From assembly GCA_041584475.1 (NCBI GenBank), contig JBFHDX010000031.1, forward strand, positions 1 through 33,321: 33,321 bases of DNA. Direction: 5' to 3'. Positions 1 to 7,113 of the stretch are shown one piece after another (position 1 is the stretch's first letter; the number at the start of each line of letters is the position of its first letter). The translations under genes and the position numbers were made by a program. This stretch comes from JBFHDX01 sp041584475. Lineage in GTDB: Bacteria > Pseudomonadota > Alphaproteobacteria > UBA8366 > JADFVY01. The notes under the pieces were generated by a model. That model was not told where the DNA came from. It was given only the letters and a program-made list of their open reading frames with translations, and made no database searches.

Positions 1-220
1 ACAACCTCCGGATTTACCGGATTTCACTTAAAGAAAGATTATCGCTGCGGCGATACCACGAGCCGGATCGCGTGTCCGGCCGGATGCAGGCGCCGACCGG
101 CGGGACTTAGCCTCCACGCCTGCTTCGGCGCCCGCGACCCAGGGGGCCAGCGTACCTCCTGCGGCTGCGGCGAGCGAGCGCTGTCCGGTCAGGCGAGGCC
201 GCCCCGGCGGACCGTGACAG
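1..220. other. Left-edge region without a recognisable gene
   Basis: No open frame here has convincing composition or similarity. Visible items are a tandem CCGGATTT (8-15 and 17-24) and a 6-bp hairpin at 40-55 (arms TATCGC/GCGATA, loop TGCG), which on the minus strand is followed by a T-rich tract. The hairpin could be a second, weak terminator behind the phosphatase gene. A short arginine-rich minus-strand frame across this region reads as noncoding GC-rich DNA. Confidence 0.4.
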
Positions 221-250
221 GAAAAGAAGCCGGCGCGCCGACGGGCGCGC
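221..250 (-). terminator. Intrinsic terminator of the histidine phosphatase gene
   Basis: Immediately after the phosphatase stop codon (251-253), the minus strand forms a perfect 7-bp hairpin, GCGCGCC and GGCGCGC around a four-base loop (233-250). It is followed by CGG and the T-rich tract CTTCTTTTC (221-229). A GC-rich stem plus a pyrimidine/T tract right behind a stop codon is the classic Rho-independent layout. The T run is interrupted by C, so efficiency may be moderate. Confidence 0.65.
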
Positions 251-883
251 TCAGTACGTTCGGATTGTGCCCAGAACCTCGATACGACCGCGCGCACCCG
301 GGACCGCGACGATGATCTCGCCGGGCTCCGGATAGATTCCGGTCATCGCGCTGATATTGACCTGATGGCTGACGAGCACCACAGGCGTGCTGAAATCCTG
401 CTCGTCGATCCAGCGCTTGAGCAGGATCGTGTAATCGTCCCGCATGTGAGGAAATTTCCTGAACGAATTGAGTATGGGGAGCTCCTCGACCTCACCGAGA
501 TCCAGCAGTCGCGCCGTCTCCAGCGTGCGGCACCACTGGCTCGAGAACACGCGCGCGGTCTTGATGCCGTGTGCCCGAAACGTGTTGCCGATCTTCCGCG
601 CCTGGTCGCGACCGACGTCATCGAGATTGCGTTGCGTCGAACAGTCGCGCAGCTCGAAATTGTCGGGGTCGCCGGTGCCCGGTGCCAGGGCGTGGCGAAT
701 GATCGCGATATGCCCCCCCGATCGCAGGGCGTTCCACAGTTCTTCCTCGCTGTGCGCCGACGCCGCGGCGACCGCGCTCGGGACGAGCCAGACAAACAGG
801 GTGGCGGCGAACCATGCCGTAACCACTGCGGCCCTCCTCAACTCCGGGAAGAGTCCTGGCAGACGCTGGATGTCAGGGCCCAT
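251..883 (-). CDS. Secreted histidine phosphatase family protein
   Basis: Predicted 210-residue exported phosphatase of the phosphoglycerate-mutase-like (SixA/PhoE) superfamily. Residues about 15-40 are a hydrophobic signal segment ending in an Ala-rich cleavage region (SAVAAAS), so the enzyme probably acts in the periplasm. The core has the IIRHA catalytic motif (R63, phospho-accepting H64), the FSSQWCRT segment (R119) and a second VSHQ histidine (H173), as the family requires. The ATG at 883 is chosen because GGAGG lies six bases upstream; the longer upstream frame would run into a tRNA gene. A sigma-54-like promoter lies about 50 bp upstream of the likely transcription start region and a terminator follows, so it looks monocistronic. 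The substrate cannot be told from sequence. Confidence 0.88.
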   Translation of the reverse strand: MGPDIQRLPGLFPELRRAAVVTAWFAATLFVWLVPSAVAAASAHSEEELWNALRSGGHIAIIRHALAPGTGDPDNFELRDCSTQRNLDDVGRDQARKIGNTFRAHGIKTARVFSSQWCRTLETARLLDLGEVEELPILNSFRKFPHMRDDYTILLKRWIDEQDFSTPVVLVSHQVNISAMTGIYPEPGEIIVAVPGARGRIEVLGTIRTY

Positions 884-1189
884 AAACTTCCTCCACAGCG
901 CACATCGGGCCGGTCCGCCCTCGAACCGGCCGTTCTTTGACGCCCGCAAGTATCGTGCCACGCGCTGCAATAAGCAAGACAATCGGCACGCTCGGACCGG
1001 CCGGGTCGATTCGCCGCAGATCGCCCGGCCTTCCGTTGCGCCCGATCGATTGCCGTGCAGAAGGGCGCGAGCATGCATCATTTCTCTACACTCCCGGCAA
1101 ACTTCGCATGGCCTCCCGGCGACGCTGGGGCCGTTCGCAACCGGGGAGCGGTCGACCGCCGTGGCCGCGTGGTATTGCGGCTCGCGAAT
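884..1189. other. Gap between phosphatase and tRNA-Ser
   Basis: This 306-bp stretch holds the phosphatase ribosome-binding site, a sigma-54-like promoter (946-961) and a 12-bp perfect palindrome GCGGTCGACCGC (1148-1159) behind the tRNA. I see no gene. The palindrome lacks a T tract, so it is not a clear terminator. Confidence 0.6.
946..961 (-). promoter_or_regulatory. Sigma-54-like -24/-12 promoter before the phosphatase
   Basis: The minus strand reads TGGCACG-ATAC-TTGC, an exact match to the RpoN consensus TGGCACG-N4-TTGC with ten bases between the invariant GG and GC. Only the base after TTGC (G instead of A/T) departs from consensus. A start about 12 bases downstream would give a 5' UTR of roughly 50 nt before the well-placed GGAGG and ATG at 883. 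No obvious enhancer-binding-protein site was recognised upstream. Confidence 0.55.
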
Positions 1190-1279
1190 TGGCGGAGGGA
1201 GTGGGATTCGAACCCACGAGGAGCTTTCGCCCCCACACGCGTTCCAGGCGTGCGCCTTAAACCACTCGGCCATCCCTCC
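1190..1279 (-). tRNA. tRNA-Ser (anticodon GGA)
   Basis: On the minus strand a complete class II tRNA can be folded. The acceptor GGAGGGA pairs with TCCCTCC, the discriminator is G, and CCA is encoded (1190-1192). The anticodon loop CTGGAAC gives GGA, which reads UCC/UCU serine codons. The long variable arm (GTGGGGGCGAAAGCTCCTC region) is typical of tRNA-Ser, and the T arm has GGTTCGAATCC. Length is 90 nt. Confidence 0.97.
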
Positions 1280-1308
1280 ATGACCCGGCAATCGCCATTG
1301 CGGCCCGG

Positions 1309-1337
1309 AACGTAGCCGAGCCGGTCACTGCTTGCAA
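1309..1337 (-). promoter_or_regulatory. Likely sigma-70 promoter of tRNA-Ser
   Basis: The minus strand has TTGCAA (1332-1337), a 17-bp spacer, and TACGTT (1309-1314). TTGC-type -35 elements are common in alphaproteobacteria. A start near 1302 would lie about 23 nt before the mature tRNA 5' end. Confidence 0.55.
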
Positions 1338-1434
1338 GGCGCCCCCGCCCTGCCCGATGTGGAGGTGGAATCGCAGGTTCGCACCGTGCTAATCTCGCGC
1401 CCGCACGAAGAGCGGATGCGACGAAGGCGCAAGA

Positions 1435-1770
1435 ATGTCCCTGATTTTACGCGTTGTCGGCTGGGCTGCGGCTCTCGCCAGCGTGGCGACCGTGTCGATG
1501 GCGGTCCTGCTCTGGTTCGAGGGCAGGAACCTGCAGAAGAGCTGGGGCCAGTTCTGGTTCGACCTGCATCCGGCGAGCCTTAACCTGACGCAGTCCATCG
1601 TGCAGCGTTTCGTCAGCCCGGATCTCTGGGACACTTATGCGGTGGCCATGCTCGAATGGAAGGCGTGGCAGGGAATCGCCCTGGTCGCCGGCATTCTGCT
1701 GTTGCTGGGTATCGTATTTCTTCTTGCCGGCCGCCGCCGCCGCAAACCGGGCCAGGCATTCCGCCACTGA
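1435..1770 (+). CDS. Small membrane protein with two transmembrane helices
   Basis: An 111-residue protein of unknown function. Residues about 5-28 and 79-98 are strongly hydrophobic and would form two inner-membrane helices, separated by a loop of about 50 residues rich in aromatic residues (W, F) and ending in a basic tail (RRRRK) that should face the cytoplasm. Composition and third-position GC match real genes here, and the opposite frame over the same bases is low-complexity. The ATG has only a weak AAGG upstream. It converges on lepA with an 18-bp gap. I do not recognise the family. Confidence 0.7.
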   Translation: MSLILRVVGWAAALASVATVSMAVLLWFEGRNLQKSWGQFWFDLHPASLNLTQSIVQRFVSPDLWDTYAVAMLEWKAWQGIALVAGILLLLGIVFLLAGRRRRKPGQAFRH

Positions 1771-1788
1771 GCGCACGGCCCCGCCGGC

Positions 1789-3591
1789 TCAGCCTTCGTC
1801 CATTTTCAAGGCCTGCAGGAAGGCCGATTGCGGGATTTCGACCTTGCCGAATTGCCGCATGCGCTTCTTGCCCTCCTTCTGCTTCTCGAGCAGCTTGCGC
1901 TTTCGGGTGACGTCGCCGCCATAGCATTTGGCGGTGACGTCCTTACGCAACGCGCTGACCGTCTCGCGGGCGATGATCTTGGCCCCGATCGCCGCCTGGA
2001 TCGCCACCTTGAACAGCTGACGCGGGATCAGGTCCTTGAGTCTCTGGCACAGCGCGCGACCGCGCGTCTCGGCCCGGTCGCGGTGGACGATGACGGACAG
2101 CGCGTCGACCGGTTCACCATTCACAAGGACCGCGAGCTTGACGAGGTTTCCGTCACGGTATCCCGCCATCTCGTAGTCGAAGCTCGCATATCCCCGGCTC
2201 ACCGATTTCAGCCGGTCATAGAAATCGAAAACCACTTCATTGAGCGGCAGGTCGTAGACCGCCATGGCCCGGTCGCCGACATAGGTCAGGTCGACCTGTT
2301 CACCGCGGCGGTCGTTGCAGAGCGTCAGGATCTGGCCAAGGTAATCGTCGGGGACCATGATCGTGGCCTTGATCCACGGCTCCTCGATGCGGTCGATCCT
2401 GATCGGGTCGGGATAATCCGCGGGATTGTGCAGTTCGGTGGCCGAGCCGTCGGTCAGATGCACACGGTACACGACCGACGGCGCGGTTGTGATGAGGTCG
2501 AGATCGAACTCGCGCTCGAGACGCTCCTGCACGATCTCGAGGTGGAGCAGTCCGAGGCAGCCGCAGCGGAAGCCGAATCCGAGGGCCGCCGAGGTCTCGG
2601 GCTCGTAATGCAGGCTCGAATCGTTCAGCGCCAGCTTGGCGAGGCTGTCGCGCAACGCCTCGTAGTCGCTGGCGTCGACGGGAAACAACCCGCAGAAGAC
2701 GACCGGCACCGACGGTTTGAAGCCGGGCAACGGCTCGCGCACGGGGTGGCGGTCGTCGGTCAGCGTATCGCCGACCTTGCAATCCGACACCGATTTGATC
2801 GCCGCCGTGATGAATCCGATCTCGCCGGCGCCGAGCGCATCGACCATAAGCCCCTTCGGCGTGAAGACGCCGACGCGGTCGACCTGATGCGCCGCCCCGG
2901 TCGACAGCATGCGGACCTTCATGCCCCTGCGCAGGATTCCGTCGTGCACGCGAACGAGTGCAACGACCCCGAGATAGGCGTCGTACCAGCTGTCGACCAA
3001 CAGCGCCTTGAGCGCTGCGGACCTGTCACCGCCCGGCGGCGGCAGGCGCGCGACCAGAGCCTCGAGGACAGCATCGATGCCCTGACCGGTCTTGGCGGAA
3101 ATCTCCAGCGCCTCGGAGGCGTCCAGCCCGATCACGTCTTCGATCTGCTGCCTGACGCGCGCCGGCTCTGCCGCAGGCAGGTCGATCTTGTTGAGCACGG
3201 GGATGATCTCATGGTCGTTTTCGAGCGCCGCATAGACGTTCGCCAGGGTCTGCGCTTCGACGCCCTGGCTGGCGTCGACCACCAGCAACGATCCCTCGCA
3301 GGCGGCCAGCGAGCGACTGACCTCGTAGGAGAAGTCGACATGACCCGGCGTGTCCATGAGGTTCAGCGTATAGGTCTTGCCGTCCTTCGCCTTGTACAGG
3401 AGCCGGACCGTCTGCGCCTTGATCGTGATACCGCGTTCGCGTTCGATATCCATCGAATCGAGCACCTGGCTCTTCATCTCGCGCGACGCCAGACCGCCGC
3501 ACATTTCGATCAGCCGGTCCGCAAGCGTCGACTTGCCGTGATCGATATGCGCGATGATCGCGAAATTGCGGATGGTCGTTTGATCGGTCAT
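1789..3591 (-). CDS. lepA: Elongation factor 4 (LepA), ribosome-associated GTPase
   Basis: 600 residues, the usual LepA length. LepA binds the ribosome and is implicated in back-translocation or initiation fidelity. The N-terminus has G1 AHIDHGKST (14-22), a G2-region threonine in RGITIK, G3 DTPGHVDF and G4 NKID. Elongation-factor domains II and III/V follow, including the CLGLLHLEI segment, and the LepA-specific C-terminal domain ends near GKVEIPQSAF. The ATG at 3591 gives the standard N-terminus even though its ribosome-binding site is poor. It is the last gene of the minus-strand translation run and converges on the small membrane protein gene at 1435. Confidence 0.97.
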   Translation of the reverse strand: MTDQTTIRNFAIIAHIDHGKSTLADRLIEMCGGLASREMKSQVLDSMDIERERGITIKAQTVRLLYKAKDGKTYTLNLMDTPGHVDFSYEVSRSLAACEGSLLVVDASQGVEAQTLANVYAALENDHEIIPVLNKIDLPAAEPARVRQQIEDVIGLDASEALEISAKTGQGIDAVLEALVARLPPPGGDRSAALKALLVDSWYDAYLGVVALVRVHDGILRRGMKVRMLSTGAAHQVDRVGVFTPKGLMVDALGAGEIGFITAAIKSVSDCKVGDTLTDDRHPVREPLPGFKPSVPVVFCGLFPVDASDYEALRDSLAKLALNDSSLHYEPETSAALGFGFRCGCLGLLHLEIVQERLEREFDLDLITTAPSVVYRVHLTDGSATELHNPADYPDPIRIDRIEEPWIKATIMVPDDYLGQILTLCNDRRGEQVDLTYVGDRAMAVYDLPLNEVVFDFYDRLKSVSRGYASFDYEMAGYRDGNLVKLAVLVNGEPVDALSVIVHRDRAETRGRALCQRLKDLIPRQLFKVAIQAAIGAKIIARETVSALRKDVTAKCYGGDVTRKRKLLEKQKEGKKRMRQFGKVEIPQSAFLQALKMDEG

Positions 3592-3618
3592 GGGCGCCGT
3601 TCTGGATGATGCGGCGTC

Positions 3619-3647
3619 GCTATAGCACCCGTCATGCGGCGCGCCAA
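3619..3647 (-). promoter_or_regulatory. Likely promoter of lepA
   Basis: The minus strand shows TTGGCG (3642-3647), a 17-bp spacer and TATAGC (3619-3624). This would start transcription about 20 nt before the lepA ATG, suggesting lepA can be expressed apart from the genes upstream of it. Confidence 0.5.
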
Positions 3648-3755
3648 GGTCGATGACGCCGCAACCCCTTGATCCGGCGTGGGCTCACCACCGCGCGCCG
3701 GAACGGCCCCTCTCCGCGCCCGGCCGCCACCCCGTGGCCGGTGCGGAGTCACGAC

Positions 3756-3777
3756 CGGCCCCGACACAATGGGGCCG
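3756..3777 (-). terminator. GC hairpin behind the YbaK-type gene (possible terminator)
   Basis: CGGCCCC and GGGGCCG form a 7-bp stem around an eight-base loop (3763-3770), 12 bases past the stop codon of the YbaK-type gene. No T tract follows, so it may be only a pause or an mRNA 3'-end stabiliser. Confidence 0.3.
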
Positions 3778-3788
3778 CCGCCGCGCCG

Positions 3789-4253
3789 TCAGCAGGCGAA
3801 ATGGGCCTGTCGTGCGTCCGCCATCAGCCGCTTGAATCCGCTCTGGTCGACGTGAACGAGCGTGCGGTGGTCGCCGCCCTCGAACCAGATCTCCGGCTTG
3901 CCGTCGAGGCTTTCGTCGACGACGGTCTGCAGATCGTACGCGGCGCCAGTCGGCGGGATCGCGCCGGTCATGCAGTCATCGAACAGCCGCTCGACGTCCG
4001 ACTCGCTGGCGAGATCGAGTGACCGGCCCAACACCTTGCCCAGCGCATCGACGTCGACGAGCTGGGTGCTCGGCAGCACCGCCAAGAGGTAGGCGTCGCC
4101 GTCGCGCAGCAGCACGCTCTTCGCGAGGCAGTCGCCCGGAATATGGGCGGCGTGGGCCGTGTGGCTGCTGCCCTCGCTGCGCGCATGCTCGACGAGGTCG
4201 TATTCGACGCGTGCGTCGGATAGATATTCCTTGAGTTTTCGCCCGATGGTCAT
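3789..4253 (-). CDS. YbaK/EbsC-type aminoacyl-tRNA deacylase
   Basis: 154 residues, matching the YbaK/ProX single-domain family that hydrolyses mischarged aminoacyl-tRNAs in trans. Visible family marks are HTAHAAHIPG (31-40), the conserved lysine in LAKSVLL (K45), LAVLPSTQLVD (57-67), the GAIPPTG loop (97-103) and the C-terminal WFEGGDHRTLVHV segment. The ATG at 4253 is preceded by a strong GGAGG with good spacing; the much longer upstream frame is a shadow of the ABC-F gene. It sits between lepA and the ABC-F gene inside a translation-dominated run, which fits a proofreading role. Which tRNA it clears cannot be read from the sequence. Confidence 0.9.
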   Translation of the reverse strand: MTIGRKLKEYLSDARVEYDLVEHARSEGSSHTAHAAHIPGDCLAKSVLLRDGDAYLLAVLPSTQLVDVDALGKVLGRSLDLASESDVERLFDDCMTGAIPPTGAAYDLQTVVDESLDGKPEIWFEGGDHRTLVHVDQSGFKRLMADARQAHFAC

Positions 4254-4418
4254 GGCACACCTCCGTTCGTTGCGCCGCGGCCGCGGCGTATCGGGAGGCG
4301 GCGGGGAGGTGTTGCGTTCGGCCTTTGGCCCGCGGCCGGAGCGCCTCGTACAGCTGCCCGGCATCGCGTGTCGCTGACCGCCCCCCGCCGCGGGGACGGC
4401 CGCTCCTGGTGACGCCCC

Positions 4419-4447
4419 AGAATAGCATTTTTCGGGCGGCCTGCGAA
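4419..4447 (-). promoter_or_regulatory. Possible promoter of the YbaK-type gene
   Basis: On the minus strand TTCGCA (4442-4447), a 17-bp spacer and an extended -10, TGCTATTCT (hexamer 4419-4424), lie in the 215-bp gap between the ABC-F and YbaK-type genes. Both hexamers match consensus at four of six positions. Confidence 0.35.
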
Positions 4448-4468
4448 CATGCGGCGGTCCGTCGCAGC

Positions 4469-6277
4469 CTATCTGTCGGCCTCGAATTGCTCGCGCAGCG
4501 CCTCCAGCGCCAGCCACTCGTCTTCCGCCGCCGCGAGCGCGACGCGGGCATCGGCGAGCTGCTCCGCGAGCCGGTCGAACGCGGCCCGATCGCGCCCGTA
4601 GAGGTCGGGGTCCGCGAGCTCTTTTTCGAGACCGGTGATGGTGGACTCGAGCTCGGCGATGCGACCGGGCAGACGCTCGAGCGTGCGCTGCTGCTTGTAG
4701 CCCAATCTTCGTCGGGGCAGGGCCGTCGCCGTCGCACCGGCCGCCGGCGGCACGGGCCCCGCGCTGGGTCCGCGCCTCGCCGTCCGTGGCCGTTGACGCA
4801 GATAGTCGGTGTAGCCGCCCGCATACTCGGCCACGGTTCCATCGTCTTCGATGACGATGGTCGACGTGACGATACGGTCGAGGAAATCCCGGTCGTGGCT
4901 GACGAGCAGGACCGTTCCGCTGTAATCGGCGAGCAGCTCCTGCAGCAGGTCGAGCGTGTCCATGTCGAGATCGTTGGTCGGTTCGTCCAGCGCCAGCAAG
5001 TTGGACGGTCGTGCCAGCGCCCGCGCGAGCAGGAGCCGGTTGCGCTCGCCTCCCGAGAGGCTCTCGACCGGACTTCGAACCTGCTGCTCGGCGAACAGGA
5101 AATCGCGCAGATAGGAGACGACGTGGCGCGGCCGGTTTCCGACCATCACCTGGTCGCCGCCATCGGGGCACAGGACTTGCCACGGGGTGCGCCCGGGATC
5201 GAGTGCCTCGCGGGCTTGGTCGAGATAGACCATTGCGATATTCGTGCCCAGCGTGACGCGCCCGGAATCCGGCGTCATGTCGCCGACAAGCAAGCGCAAC
5301 AGGGTGGTCTTGCCGGCGCCATTCGGTCCGATGATACCCACGCGATCGCCGCGCAGGATTCGCGTCGAGAATTCTTCGATGACGGTCCTGCCGCCGAGGC
5401 GCTTGGCGATGCCGTCCGCCTCTATCACGCGTCGGCCGGTGAGCCCGGCCTCGGCCGGAAGCATGCGGGCCCGACCGGTCGGGACGCTCCGTCGCGCCCG
5501 TTCGGCGCGCAGCTCGTGCAGGCGACGCAGGCGACCCTGATTGCGCCTGCGCCGTGCGGTGATCCCTTCGTGTGACCAGGCCGTCTCCCTGGCGATCAGC
5601 TTGTCGAGCTTCGCGGTCTCGACCGCCTCGCGCTCGAGGATCGTCTCGGACCATGCTTCGAATGCGGCGTAACCCTCGTCGAGCCGCAGCAACCGGCCGC
5701 GATCGAGCCAGAGGGTGGCGTTCGTCACGCGCTCGAGGATGGCGCGGTCGTGGCTGACCATGACGAGCGCGATCCGGCCGCCGCCGAGCCGCGCCTCGAG
5801 CCATTCGATCGCGCGCAGATCCAGATGGTTTGTCGGCTCGTCGAGCAGCAGGATGTCGGGGTCGCAGACGAGGGCGCGAGCGAGGGCCGCGCGCCGGGCC
5901 TCGCCGCCCGAGAGGCCCGCTGCATCGCGCGATCCGTCGAGCGACAGCGCGTCGATCAGCGGGGCGGCGCGGTGGGGCTCCGCGGCAAGGTCTGGGGGCA
6001 GGCCGCCGACAACGTAATCGTGCACCCTGCCCTGTCCCGACATGTCGGGTTCCTGGGGCAGGTAGGCGACACTGGCACCCTGCCGTAGCATGCGCGACCC
6101 GGCATCCGGTTCGATGAGGCCGGCCGCGACCCGCAGCAGGGTGGACTTGCCCGACCCGTTGCGGCCGACGAGCGCGATACGGTCGCCGCGGGCGATCGTC
6201 AGCTCGACTCCGCTGAACAAGGGCCGCCCGCCGAAACCGAGCGTGACGTCCTTCAGGGTTAAGAGCGGCGCCGCCAT
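4469..6277 (-). CDS. uup: ABC-F family ATPase, Uup-like
   Basis: 602-residue soluble protein with two ABC ATPase cassettes and no membrane segment, typical of ABC-F proteins that act on ribosomes. Cassette 1: Walker A GRNGSGKST (38-46), signature LSGGE (122-126), Walker B/switch DEPTNHLD (146-153). Cassette 2: GPNGAGKTT (317-325), LSGGE (407-411), DEPTNDLD (431-438). The linker between them (about 200-280) is basic and arginine-rich, as in the P-site tRNA interaction motif. The C-terminus (about 525-602) is a predicted coiled coil, which is the Uup hallmark. GGAG lies ten bases before the ATG. It neighbours a J-domain gene and a tRNA-deacylase gene. Uup is the best fit; other ABC-F subtypes are possible. 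Confidence 0.88.
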   Translation of the reverse strand: MAAPLLTLKDVTLGFGGRPLFSGVELTIARGDRIALVGRNGSGKSTLLRVAAGLIEPDAGSRMLRQGASVAYLPQEPDMSGQGRVHDYVVGGLPPDLAAEPHRAAPLIDALSLDGSRDAAGLSGGEARRAALARALVCDPDILLLDEPTNHLDLRAIEWLEARLGGGRIALVMVSHDRAILERVTNATLWLDRGRLLRLDEGYAAFEAWSETILEREAVETAKLDKLIARETAWSHEGITARRRRNQGRLRRLHELRAERARRSVPTGRARMLPAEAGLTGRRVIEADGIAKRLGGRTVIEEFSTRILRGDRVGIIGPNGAGKTTLLRLLVGDMTPDSGRVTLGTNIAMVYLDQAREALDPGRTPWQVLCPDGGDQVMVGNRPRHVVSYLRDFLFAEQQVRSPVESLSGGERNRLLLARALARPSNLLALDEPTNDLDMDTLDLLQELLADYSGTVLLVSHDRDFLDRIVTSTIVIEDDGTVAEYAGGYTDYLRQRPRTARRGPSAGPVPPAAGATATALPRRRLGYKQQRTLERLPGRIAELESTITGLEKELADPDLYGRDRAAFDRLAEQLADARVALAAAEDEWLALEALREQFEADR

Positions 6278-6355
6278 GTCACCGGATCTCCATCGACCGT
6301 GCCTATCGACGCTCGTCCGTCATCTCGCAACGGTTGCGCCCGCCCATGTCCGTCC

Positions 6356-7042
6356 CTACGGCTCGCGCAGGATGCGGACGGCGGCGTTCAGCTGGCTCAT
6401 GCGTCGGTGGTCGCCATTGCCGCTGTCCGGGTGATGGATCGCCGCCAGCGAGCGATAACGCCGGCCGATCGCCTCGCCGTCCGGGTTCGATCCGGGCGGG
6501 AAGCCGAGCACGTGCAGGGCGTCGGCGCGGGACCCCACGGCGCGGGGCAACGGCTCGAAAGCCGTCGCCCGAAGCTGTTTCCTCAATCGCGCGACTTCCG
6601 CTTCGGCGCGGGCCAGGCGCTCGTCCGCGCCGGGACCGCGGCCCGCCTCGACGCGCAGCGCCAGCTCGCCCTCGTCCATGGCGAGCGCGAGCGCCAGGAT
6701 CCGGCGAATCGACGCGTTCGTGAGACCGCTCGCCATGCGTACCTGCAGACGGGGCTTGCGGCGCCAGACCTTTCCGGCGCTCGGTCCCGACTTGAGCGTC
6801 ACGGTTTCGCGGTCGCCGGAAGCGGGCTCACCGGGATCGGACCAAAGCGCCACGGTCTCGGGCGGCAGCAGCAGCATGACCGCGCGGGCAAGGGCGCCGA
6901 CATTGACGTGCTTGCGGCTTGCGAGGGCGAGGACAGCATCGCGGAAATCGGTCGAACACGGTACCACGTAGGAGCGGCTGCGCTCGCTCCGCCGCCGGCG
7001 CGGTGCCATCCGCCCGCTATCCTCCCTCTCGCGCTCAGCCAT
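6356..7042 (-). CDS. Protein with C-terminal J domain and unknown N-terminal region
   Basis: 228 residues. The C-terminal ~60 residues look like a J domain: ALHVLGFPPGS, then RRYRSLAAIHHPD with the HPD tripeptide at 204-206, then MSQLNAAVRIL. J domains stimulate Hsp70 (DnaK) ATPase. The N-terminal part is not a standard DnaJ region. Residues about 24-60 read as strand-helix-helix (SYVVPC, TDFRDAVLALASRKHV, NVGALARAVMLLLP), faintly like a ribbon-helix-helix fold, and 99-122 look similar. A short charged helix (about 140-157) links to the J domain. The ATG at 7042 is chosen to avoid overlap with pheT; its ribosome-binding site (GGCGGG) is modest. It follows pheT by 71 bp and may be co-transcribed. 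The client is unknown. Confidence 0.8.
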   Translation of the reverse strand: MAEREREDSGRMAPRRRRSERSRSYVVPCSTDFRDAVLALASRKHVNVGALARAVMLLLPPETVALWSDPGEPASGDRETVTLKSGPSAGKVWRRKPRLQVRMASGLTNASIRRILALALAMDEGELALRVEAGRGPGADERLARAEAEVARLRKQLRATAFEPLPRAVGSRADALHVLGFPPGSNPDGEAIGRRYRSLAAIHHPDSGNGDHRRMSQLNAAVRILREP

Positions 7043-7078
7043 CGCTGCACCCGCCGGCTCGATCCGCGACGGTTTTTC

Positions 7079-7094
7079 GCGACGGGCCCGTCGC
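7079..7094. repeat. 16-bp perfect palindrome between pheT and the J-domain gene
   Basis: GCGACGGGCCCGTCGC reads the same on both strands. In minus-strand RNA it is followed by A residues, so it is not an intrinsic terminator there. It could be a protein site or a short hairpin that sets the pheT mRNA end. Confidence 0.4.
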
Positions 7095-7113
7095 CAGCCC
7101 CCGGTGCGGACCG

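Noticed and set aside
884..1291. N-terminal extension of the phosphatase to 346 residues
   Set aside because: It would translate tRNA-Ser and a promoter region; the ATG at 883 has a strong ribosome-binding site and begins a signal peptide.
1828..3609. 593-codon open frame antisense to lepA (plus strand)
   Set aside because: Exact shadow of a gene with complete conserved motifs; composition (many D, R, V, H) is typical of an antisense frame in GC-rich DNA.
3789..5804. 671-codon minus-strand frame fusing ABC-F sequence to the YbaK-type protein
   Set aside because: Only its last 154 codons are real. The upstream part is the wrong frame of the ABC-F gene, and a strong ribosome-binding site marks the YbaK-type start at 4253.
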